From: Lateolabrax maculatus
Lineage: Eukaryota; Chordata; Actinopteri; Acropomatiformes; Lateolabracidae
Length of the DNA: 64,000 nucleotides
Assembly (NCBI GenBank): GCA_031216445.1
Contig: CM062201.1
Span: 7,000,501-7,064,500, forward strand
Direction of reading: 5' to 3'
How positions within the stretch are numbered: position 1 is the first letter of the stretch; every line of letters starts with the position of its first letter. This document shows positions 38,201 through 50,200 of this stretch, one piece after another. The notes below the pieces were generated by a model, which searched no databases, was not told the origin of the DNA, and worked only from the letters and a program-made list of their open reading frames with translations. The translations under genes and the position numbers were made by a program.

Positions 38201-41200
38201 CCTCCAGTGGAATCTAGCCATTAGTTTTATTTGTTCAGGTTTTGAGATATCTGTCTCATAAGATTTTCAGCTACATCCCCCATACAAGGCTGGAAGGATG
38301 GAATTTTGTTTTGTATAAAAATTTGGTTGTATAAAAATCGTTTTAAAAGGGACTATTTCTTTCTTTGTTAGAAAGTAGTTCCAATGCAAACAGTCCACAG
38401 AGAGGTCTATTTATTATCTAGACTAACTAGGACATTTCAATTTAAACTTTTTGATGACAAACTCAATTAAATTAATAAAATTCACCTACATTGGAATAAC
38501 ATTATTCAATACCAACACATTTACATTTACACTTTTAAACATGTTTTTTTTTATAATTTGGCTGAAGAACCTTTACGGAAAGAAGGTAGAAGGATTCGTT
38601 TATGGTAAGGAGCCAGAAAGCAGCATGCATACAGTGACAAGCGCCGTTACAAATGACTGTTCCTACTGTTGAAGTCATGCGTAACGTTGCAGTACAAGCA
38701 CACCTGCTCAGTCAGCACAGATACAAAGAAGGGATTCCTTACGCGTGCAGCCGCTCATGTTCTCGGTCACGATGCCACGGAAGTTCCAGAAGCCTGGCTC
38801 GCAGCGGTCACACTTCTGTCCCCCGACGCCCGGCTTACAGGAGCACTGGCCGCTGGCTGGATCACACGTCCCCTTGTAGGAGCCGTAGACGTTACACTGA
38901 CAGGTACCTGGGGAGAACAGAGCAACTTGGATGTCAGATTTAACTTCTCCTAACTCCCCTGCAATACATCACTGTTTTTTCACTGTGATTTTCTAACTTT
39001 GAAAGACCCCATCATCACGTAACTTACAGACAGTTGAATACTGCTTACTATGATGGATACTCTGTATTAAAGATTTACGGTAGGCTCAAATGTTTGGTAA
39101 GCCCTATTCAACAAATAAAAAGGTGGATAAAGTGTGCTTAGGGGAGCTTTCCCTTTACTAAACCTCCGTATAGCCTTATTTCTAAGTCGGCATTTTCTGC
39201 ATCCATACTGTATACCCCAGCTAACAGCTTGATGCAGCATTTTCTGCCCCATCTCTGTGCTATCATTCGTCAAGATCATCAGATGAAGAGATTTTTCTGT
39301 TGATATGGTGCAACATTATCATAATTATTCCTTGGATTAAGATGAAACGTTTTCAGCTCTGCAACTTTGGTACTGTAATTGCAGTCAAGGACAATAAGCC
39401 CAGTATGATGAAATAGCATGATAGTATCTACAACTTTTTTTTGTTTTTTTGTTTTGCGTGCACACAATAACTCAGGACACATCGAAGGTGAAGGGTCAAA
39501 GCGAGACATGGGTGGGGACTTACTGGGGCATCCGGCAAGTCCGACTCCTAAGGCAGTTGTCGTGTTGTCGGAGCAGCAGCCGTACACAGACACACTGCAG
39601 TGCTGGGGTGCTGTCAGCTCAGGCGGAGATGTGGCTGAAATCGCTGATGAGGTAGGAAGAAAAAGGGAGGGGAGATGGGAGATGGCACAAGGAGACAAAG
39701 AAGAACACCAACATTTGAGTGATTACGTTGGCGGGGGGGAATTAGACAACACAATCTCCAAGCAACATGTAACTTTTTGCCAACAATGAGAGTGGCTCGA
39801 GGGGCAGAGGTGGAGAGGCTGGCAGCCGGCTTCATGATAACAATTCCATTTGCTACTATCTCCACAATGGCTCAAAATCAGGGGGAAAATGATGCTATTA
39901 CCTCCAGTGAAAACAAACAATAGCTTTGCTGCTGAATGTGCGGCAGCTGACATTTACCACCTACTAGGAGGCATGTTCTCTTCATTTGTTCTTGTCTAAT
40001 ATTACGGAATTGCACTGCCACCCTACAACCTTCTCCGAAAAAAGAAGAAGAAAAAAAAAAAGAAAGGCTGCTGCATAATGTGAAGGAATGTGCCAAGCAG
40101 TTGCTGCCTGTGCACAGTGTGTGGAGAGCTCCTTTGTCTCAGGATGCACCAGCCTTCAAACTAGTGTGACAGCTCTGCATAAAGGACTACATTCAACAAA
40201 ATCAAAACAAATGTGTTCCCAAAACCTGGCGCTTCTCCAGAAATGGGAAGAGAACAAACAAACATACAGTGGGAGGAAAAGCGGGTTTGTTTAATGGTTG
40301 AGGCAAAACTGTTGAAATTCTCTACAGACTTTGGAATGAAAAGTAAAGTTGAAGAGATATAAAGCAGAAATCTTTCCCTCCCCTTTTTTTTCTCCTCCGT
40401 CTCTCTCTATTCCCCTCTCGAGCTCTTTTTCTTGTGTTGCTCATTTGGAGTTTGGAGGCTGGAGATACAGGGGCCATAAATCACACTGTTACTGGGGTGG
40501 ATATGAGCCTCAGCCTAATGGTGATGACTCGGCTCGCTCTTTTTCCAGTGCTTTCCCACTCCAGAGATGGGCTTTGGACACAGTTCATTTAACTTGCCAC
40601 TTTCCAGCTCTCCATTCAGCTATCTGTACTGAGCCTATTAGGACAAGGGGAACTTTTAATTTCATATGTTCTTCCACCCTTCAAGGGGTTTTTCCTCTTC
40701 AGTGGCCATTGTCCGGCACAATGCAGCTCACTCTGATGTGCAATATTACCCTCACATTTTCATGGTCTGCTTCCATGCTTTCTCCACTGCCTTTTATATT
40801 CCTGCAAGGGCACATCTCCACGTGTTTGTTTGTTTACTAAACCAGTAAGTGTTTCTTTGGATTTGGAAATCCCTGACCCAAATTTGAGTGTGCAGGTAGC
40901 TATAAAGGATGGTTTGAAATGCTATGAGTGGCAAAACTTTAAACAAGTGCGTGCAGTAGATGAGCCTGTTCACAATGTATGCAAAGGAGTTCAAGTTTTA
41001 TTGAAATCAGAACTTCTAAAAACACAAGGTTGTTTTCATGCTCCGCTAGTGAGAGCTGGTATATTTTGATATGTTTCTGGAGTTGAGGTCAAATTAAGTT
41101 TCTCCTTTCATAGCTAATGTGGAGGGCAGTGAAATTCCCCAAGATCTGAGTTTTTCCACTTGCCAATAGGAGTGGAGAGCCGAGAGCTCCCGTACCCATA

Positions 41201-44200
41201 GAGGGCTCTTCAAAAAAGGATTGATTATCCATGGATGGTGGAGGAGCGTGACAGTCAGTGCCCAAGGAGGCCAGCTTAGGAAGCAGAAGAATCTGCAGGG
41301 ATGTGTGTGAAAACACTGGCAGCTCCCTCTTTCTCACTCTCTCTTCAACTCTCTCCATCCTCCACTATTTTAGACCCACGGGGAATCAAACTGGATGGAA
41401 TGATCACACGAATTCCCTTAAGTGCCTTTTGCTCTGCTCCCCGGCCTGTGCTAACATCAGACCAAATTCTCTTCATTTAACATAGCCATGGAGAGGAGGA
41501 CGGTTAACCTTTGCTATTTAGCCACTGATCTGATGACTATTTTGGCTGATAAATGCCATTCATTTACATGCAAAGAGAGGGTTTTTATATTAAAGTGGGG
41601 CAAAGTGGTATCCTGAGGGTTAAGAAGCGAGCTTGTGAGCACAGGTTTAATGGTTTAAATTGTCAGAATGTCTGGGCAGGGAATGTGAATCATTATTGCT
41701 ATCAGTTCAGTCCATACGCGTGCCCGTGAGAAAGATTCTTAACTCTGCACACCAGCGAGCCCAAGAGGACCGGTCAGTTTCCAGATCTGAACGAGAGCAT
41801 TGCTGAAAAGTGTTCTGAGCCAACCTTCCCTGAGCAAATTACACACACATACACATCATATTTAACCTTGACCCTCTTCACTTCATTTGCTTATGGGTAC
41901 AGTGGTCAGAAACAACAGCAGCGATGTCAGAATTAAATTCCGACTACGGACTATTACTACCCCACCAATGGATGAAATGAGTGGAGAAATGGGATGTCAA
42001 TGACAATGAGTCTTGGTAAGGGTGCTGCCAAGCACTGTAATGAAATTAACTGTGAGTGGTGTAATGTACCGACCTGCACAGGGTCCCTGATTCTGAATCA
42101 ACAAGTGCTCTTGTCTCTCACATCTGGTCTTCTTCAGCTCACACTCGTTGCTGTAGTTTTTTCCGTCTGAGCCACAAACCTACAAAAGAATCACAGAAAG
42201 TTGAGTATTGGACAATATCTGCTTGCATTGTTTTTGCTCGCTTTCACTCCCTTTATACACAGGTTTATGGTATACTCACTACATGTCTCAGTTAGGCATG
42301 TTGCCCTGTGTTTAGTGTAAAAGTTTTTCCTTGACCTTAGATATAGTAGTTAAACAAACAAACAAAACAAAAAACTCAAGGTCCACTTACTAGCTCATAT
42401 GGAGTCTTTCAACCACATTTCATGGTCTTCATCACCTGATAGTTTGCTCAGGTGGATATGGCTCACTTATTAGCTTTTGACCTAAGACCTACAACTGAGC
42501 GAACAAGGGGATGCGGTTGAGAGCTCCGGGAAAGCTTTGGCACCAGGGTCCCCATAATGTTTTGGGTGATTTAAATGGGAAATATAATCTTGTCAGTATC
42601 ACCAGGAAGAAAAAGTCAAAATGTGATGATTAAGAGGCTTCTTGAGTGAAGATCTTAAGTTATAGGGAGTGCTTTTTACAAGCAGTATATAAGTATGTGT
42701 CCCAATTTGTCTGAGTTAAAAGTTTTTTTTTGTCACAAATCGCATCAATTGTGTTTTTTGTCGAGTGGATGTGAAAGCAGCCGTACCGGGTTGTGAGGCA
42801 CACTTTGGCAGGTGAAGTCACAGACACACCGGACGTCCTCTGCATCCTCGTCCCACGAGCCTCCAAACACGCGACATCGGTCCTGTTCACAGCTGTCCAC
42901 GCCAGAGCCTGACCCTCCTGATCCACAGTCTGCATTATAAACACACCACAGATACACAATATCATTAATAAAACAAACAAACACACAAGAGAGATGGCGG
43001 TTTATCAGTACGTCAGGTGGAAACAGTGCTTCAATTTATTATACATTGACATTTATACATCAACGCCACAAAGTTGGGTTCATTTACATTTCCCTCGCCG
43101 TGTTGGTGGGGAGAGGGAATCAAAGGCGCTGCTGGTAGTACAAGATAATGACCAGCTGTAGAGAGGGCGAAAGATTGACTAAATAAATTAGGCACAACAT
43201 CTCTGCGGCACCAGCGAGGCATCCTTTTCATTTCAATTAAATCAGAGACAAAAAAGGGAGGGAATTATTAACTCTGGCCTCCGAGTGTGCATGGAGAATT
43301 GGTGGCAAGGCCTGCTTTATGGGTGCCTGCTTCCTGATATGAGAATACTACTAATTGCAAAGTGGTCTGTAAAATCTAATTATCGCCTGAGACTTTAAAG
43401 AAAGTTGTCCCAGCAACTCTTTAACTGTGACCCTGGAAGGCCTTTTATTTGTTTTAAAAGTGCACTTCTCTGGATCGAAGTAAGAGAGACCCTCAAGCTG
43501 ACCTTAAGTTCCTAGTAAAAGAGGTAGCAAGGCCAAACAAAGTCCCACAATCACTGTCTAGGAGTAGAGGCTTAACAAAACTGTTGTTAATGTTGAACTG
43601 ATGTGCAACTGTTGCCGGGGGGGGGAGTTGTATCCAGCAGGACAGCTTGGAGTTTCATTTGTGAAAAAACTAATCGGGGGATGTTGAGTACGGGCAAAAA
43701 AAAAAAAAAGAAAAAGGGGGAGGATCCCGCTTTTGAAGTTGCAAATTTCACCTACAGCGGAACTCCTGAGGGAGATTAGGTGAATGTGTGTGAAGGCAGG
43801 GAATGAAAGCAGTCAGAATGAAAGATGGAGAGACTGTCAGACAGAGAGAGAGGCACTCTGTGGGCTGGCAGAAAGTTCATTTGAAACAAATCTGTTATTC
43901 AAAAAAGGAATACAGGCCCACTAAAAGCTTCCAGCGCAGCTGAAAAACATGAGGTAATCAAGGTGCTTCTTCCTCTCTCTGTCTACTTTTAGGGCTCATT
44001 CAACTCTCTGTATTGATGCTCCACCTCTAATGGTGAAATCAATGTTGTAGTGATGGAAGTGCCACTTAGCATAACCCATCTTCTAAAGTAGATTATGGAG
44101 CAGGTCACAGTGCAGGGGAGGGGCAAGGGCAGCTGCAGCCCTGGCGGTTCCTTGATATGGGTCATCAGCAATGGGCTGTGAAAGCTCTGAGCGGTCGATA

Positions 44201-47200
44201 AAACGGAGGGGCATTCACTTCATTAGCGGTGGACAGAACAGTGAAGCCGGAGCTTTGTGTAGAGTTTCAGCGGCCACATCCCCCACAAACATTAGGTCCT
44301 GTTAAGGACTCGCTCTGTATTCATTTCAAATGAGCAGAACCTCCGACCCTAATCCTTTTGCTTGAATTTGCTGTTGTAGCTACTTATCGATTGTGAACCG
44401 CCGCCTGAGTTAAACATAACATTTTGTGACGGGGCTAATGCGCTGGCTTTCAACTGCCAGTGACATTATTGCAGGTATTTGGCTTCAGATGTCATCTGAA
44501 AAGGAGGAGTCAGCTGACTCCAGAGCACACCAGAAAGAGAAATAATAAGAGCTGCAGCACTGGCGGTTGGCCACCTGTATCTGAGTACTGTACGCCAGCT
44601 CAGCAAGACACAGTAAAATGGAAATGTAGGATAGGCCAATTCATATTCCGCTCAGGCCCCCTCACAGAGACAAGATAAATAAATAAAAGAGGTAAGACAT
44701 TAGAATGGAATAAATAAAAGTGAAGGGCGAAGGGGGGTCCTAATTAGCTGTTGCTCTTTGATGTGCCCGCCACCCACGCTGCCTATGAACCTTTCAATTA
44801 ATACATCCCCAGCTAAGATGGCTGCATCAGCTATTCTCTCTGCACTGCCCATCCGTTCCTTTTTACTCAATCATGTCAGAAGCCGGAGTCTATTTAGCCA
44901 AGGGAGCTCCATTAAGAAGACAGAATTCAGCGGCGGAGAGAATAAAAGGAAATGAATAGCATAAGAATAATGTCCAAGAAAGACAGAGAGGGAAAAAATG
45001 ACAAGGGTTTGACAGTGGAAATAATAGAATAAGTGATGGAGGAGATGCAATTGTCAAAGCTGTCTAGAAGTGTGTGTTGAAGAAAAAAGAAGGAGAAGAG
45101 GAAAAGAGGAGGAGAAGGGTTAATAATAGAGCATAAAGAGGAAAAAATGTGTGTGATGGACCGAGATGCAGCCTAAAGATGTTTGGTCAACCAGATTAGT
45201 TGTGTCAACATCGGTGGCTCCAGGAGCAACCGATAATATCATCATACCTCTGATATCATGACCTGTGTGAATGTCAACCTGGACATCTATCATTTGAAAC
45301 TAATCCTTCCCCATTGTGGCGTGTGTCAAGATCGAAAATGACAATGGCCTTTGCTGAAGGATGCGGCGTGGCGCGATTTGCCTTTGTTTTCGCTCAATTT
45401 ATCAGTCCCTCGTACGGCCCGCTCTTGACGGATGTGACAGCCTGTTAGTCCAAATAAAGTTCCGTGAGATAGAGAGGGATGGAGCGTCACGCCCGGTGGG
45501 GAGAAGGGATGGTGTGTTTGGAGATGGCAGAAGGAGAAAAGAAGTTTTGTTGCCTCAACAGAAGGTTACCAGCCATGTGATGGATGGACCATGAAGGGAA
45601 AATCCGCTGATCTCACTCCGATGACTCCTATCTCACCCAGACACCCACTTTGCTTTAATTTTTTTCATGTCCTCTCATGTCTTTTGACGCTTCCTTGATC
45701 TGATCTGTGCGATGTGAGGAGCAGGGTGTGGACCGTGCATCACTGTGTGATCTTGCGCCCATAATCTTGTTTATTAAATGTCTATTCAATTAAAAAGGGC
45801 CTGGGCCCCTGTAGGTGATGCACTGCTCTCAGTTGCCACTTTGTCAGTGTCGAGAAAAGGAGCTGAGGCCAGGCCTACCCGAGTGTGAAATTAAACAGGT
45901 GATAAATTTCCCTGTATGGCCAACAGTGGGAACACTGTCATTTTTCATTACTGTTAAACAAAAGGCGGAAGAAAACAACTTCCATTTTTATGCTCTGTGC
46001 CTCCCTCCCCCCAAACAAGACTAATGAGGATGGTTTTTAAGTCAGGTCTACGTAAGCGAATAAATCACATGTTCACTTCCTCTTCAGGCTTATCTTAGAT
46101 ATGAAGTATGGAGTGGGGGGTGGTGCACACCGGTGATGTAGAGCTTTGCTGCTGTCTACAATAGAGCCAGGAAATACAGTCTTTTTTTCTCATAGTTTGT
46201 GACAGAGTGCTGTATTACACAATATATACTCCTAATTTCGCCAAAAACTACCACCCATACATCTAGTTGGGGGTTGATACATCAACAGCAAATCCTTTTT
46301 ACAGTCTGTAGTCAAAGAGAAGTAAGCCATGGCCAAACAGAGATATTTCAAGGGGGAAATCCAGCAACTTGCTTTTGATCGTTTTACAATCACACTGGAC
46401 TTCCTGTGGAGGGTCTGGGTCAGATTTGAGGGGGCTGAAAGGACCGGGGACAGAGCCTGCAGAAAGAGACAGGACTAGTGTTCACCCCTAGGGTGAAATT
46501 TATCGATTGCAGACGATCCCATCTCCACCCCTATCTGTGAAAGCATTGGTGCCCCTTTTGTCGAGAGGCACAATTTTGATGGAGAAGAGTGCAAAATGGA
46601 GAGAGACATGAGTGGGTGGGATGGCAGAGAGCAACGGGGAGCAAAAGAAAAAAAAAAGATTCTATTGTGTAAGCCTGATGGTTTACTTTGAATCAGAATG
46701 AACAAGTGATGAAAAAAAAGAGGATGCTCAGAGAGAGAGAACAAAATAGAAAAACTAAGCCATCAGGCACAAGAAAAGCAATACCCTTGGGGAGGTGGAA
46801 GAAAGCATTTCTGCCTGATACCAGACAACCAGCAGGCAGAGGACAGAGTGGGTAGATGTATGTGTGTGCGGTGACAGTGAGTCTGCATCGGGGGCATACA
46901 GTTTCACATTTCTTCATGCTCCACATACAAAAAAGGTCACTCCTCTCAGTCAATGAAATTATGTTAAATCGACCACGAGAAGCTTTGACGGCACGATTCA
47001 CCTCACAGGCCCAGGGCCAATATGGTAGACAATGGTAGAAAAGGAAAAAAGAAAGGAAAAAAGAAAAGAACGAAACACCCCTGGCTAGCAATCAAAATGG
47101 AAGAGGATTCCTCTCATCTCTATTTGCTCTGTCCTCCATCTACCCCCTCTTTTCTTCTCTCCAGCCATCCCTCCCGCTGGCAGGTGTAATCTGCTCCCCT

Positions 47201-50200
47201 TCACACCTCGTCTGAGGATGACTATGTTCCCTGTGCCGACCCAACAGCCGAGGGGGGAATGGCATCGTTTGCGTGACAACCAGAGGATGGCATGTTGCTC
47301 CCCCCGGAGTTGTCCCCAAGACAAGCCGAGAGACGGACTGTGATATCCTGCCTTGGTCTGTCAGCGCTGATCAAGATATGATTTGCATGGTGAATTAGAT
47401 CTCAATTATTCAGAATGTGGAGGAACGACAGGGCTACAGGCGTAAAAATCAGGGACACTTGCATTAAGTGCCATCGGTCACACACTTAAAAGCATAATTG
47501 CACACAAGGGCTTGAAAAAATTTTAATGGTAAATTCTCAAATAAAACACAAATCAATAAAAATAAATAAAAAAACACAGTTCTCATACACTGATATCTCT
47601 AATCCCTATTGTTGGGGCTACTTTGTTGTTCTTTCCTTCTGGTTAAGCCACTGTCAGTGAAACTCAGCAGATATTTCACATTAAAAGCCTGCTGGGAAGA
47701 CAGGAAGTGTTATACCTTATAAGCTGTTGGAAGGCTTTGTGTTGAGTTTCACTGACAGTAGCTTAACACTGAATGAAAGAATGGCAAAGCAGCAATGATA
47801 ATTCATTTGTTTTCATTTATTAATTTTCATAAAAAAATAGGGGAAATGTTGAGATCCAAAAACAACAAACAGCAGCTCCAGCAAATAAGAAGCAAATCAG
47901 AAAACGGGAGATTTCTTACTAAAATATGATAAAATATAATAAAATACAATAAATTAGAAATGAAGGGTTGTCTCCAATATAAGCCCGGGTTTATCTACAG
48001 TTCAGATGAATAAAGAACCTGGTAATTATTTGAATATTTAGCTGAATAAATGGAGTATAACTGATGGACTGATAAACAAACAAACAAGGCAACTCAGGCA
48101 TTAAGATATTGCTTCAAGAATGTGTAGCTGACCTGGACTTAATCACCCAGATGTCATTTCTGTTCATGTAACAGGTTTTGTTTATGGACATGCAGTGTGA
48201 CTTTCACTTCATCTTTTACTATGTTAGCCTGTTGGCATGCAGCTGGTGGCATATGCAACCATTATGAAAATCCACAGATGACTGAATACTGTACCACAGG
48301 TCAGTTGATAAAGATAATTACACCATTTGAATGGCCGATTGGTTAACATAATTACACCATTTCAAAGTCCATTTCCTACCTTCATCACAGCTGCCGTGCT
48401 TTGCCACATCAATTTTCTTCTTCTGCATGCAGGAGGTCATGCGGAGTTCACATTCGTTGTTGTAGGTGGTGCCATCGCTTCCGCACACCGCGGAGAAGGC
48501 CTCGCCCGGGCACTGTAGGCACTCACACTTATTCTGGACACACCGGGCACCCCAGGCACAAACAGTGCTGCCGCATGTTTCTGAATTATACACACAGCAG
48601 TGGGACTGGTCAAAGCATGATGGGTCAATGCAGGAAAAGGAAACATTCATAGAGTTGTTTTGATGGATTTCATTCCCACCAGCATCTCCGGAATAGAGAT
48701 TTTAATGAGATTTCTCTGGCCCATTCCTAATCCCCATGCATGCCACTTCTTCTTATAATATATCCCTCTCCTAAAACTGACATGTACATGTTCCCTTAGT
48801 AATTCTCCATTTGAGTATCCTGCAATTCCATTCCAAGTTTGTTAGAATATGAACCGCCTGCCTGCAGCTGTATGAGCTACCTCTTGGGCTCTACTTGTAT
48901 TTTTTATATCCACATTTAATTTGGAGCTGGAGAAAAAGAACTTCATACATTATGCACGTTTCATTCTTTCTCTGATCACCCAGGATTCATGCGTACGCCA
49001 AGAAGTCTTAGACACATGCTGTATAAATGTATGCATTACTTACTGCACTCTCCCTGGCTGACCACTCGGAGGTCCATCTGTTCTTTGCAGGACCGCACGT
49101 GCAGCTCGCACTCGCTGTTGTAGGTAGTGCCATCGCTGCCGCACACAGGCTGGTGGGACTCCACACACTCCGACGCACACACACACTGCCTGCTCTGGGC
49201 ATCGCAGATTGCCCCAAAAGAGCAATTGGCACAAGCCTCATCTAGATGGAGATAAAGAGGTAGGCAAAGGCTTAGTGTGTGTGTTTTTGTGTCTTTCAGT
49301 TGTTTCTAAATGTCTTCGGTAGCAAGTTGGCTATAATAAATACCCTGAATGTGGATAGTATTAAGTCCCTTTAACACTTCATATTTTGGTGTGAGGAAGA
49401 CTTAAAATGGATTGTATGTCATTAATCTGTGAGTGCAATGCAGTGCATTTAAAACTCTCTTACTTACTATTTGATGATCCTTCAAACATCTCTCAAATGG
49501 ATATGAAGTGGTAATAATTTGTTGCCTGACTACACATTCTTAGTTCTGCATAGTTAATCTTTCAAATGTAGAGATTCACTATAGGCACGATCAAACATTT
49601 TATGCACTTTTGTGGTCACTATTGAAGTAACTTCTATCAAGATAATGTTACCGTGGCATAAAAATAGTGCTAACGTGGTATTTTTCAGTAAACAAACACT
49701 TACTCACAATTTTCCTCAGTGTTTTAACTTTCATAATGTGGACAACAGCCATAAAATAATGAAATAGTAAAAATGTGTCTTTTCTTTATCTTGCTCTTGA
49801 CAAGCTGTGTGGCTGACAGCTGGTGTAGTGCTGAGGCTGCCTTCAGACCAACTCAGGCGTCGGGGTGATTAGCGCGGGGTTGTGCGCCGATGTAGGAGTG
49901 TCACTACGTGGCCCATTTGTATGAAGGCAATTTACTTAATTGTAATCCCTCATGTCAGGGTTGTACAGCAGTCTGATCGCTGACTTACGTGATTGGCGGT
50001 GGCTGCATTTCTCCAAAAGTCGATTGTGTTTCAACTTTCCTCTGCAGGGCCACTGCGTTTTTTTTTTCTGCATTCCCTGTGGCCCCCAAAGCCGCAGCCT
50101 TAACGCACTACCTCCATAGAATTGAATGCGAGGACTGGGTTTTTTTTGCCGCAACGCCTGGTTTGGTCTGAACGCAGCCTTAATGATGCAGTGCAGTAAC

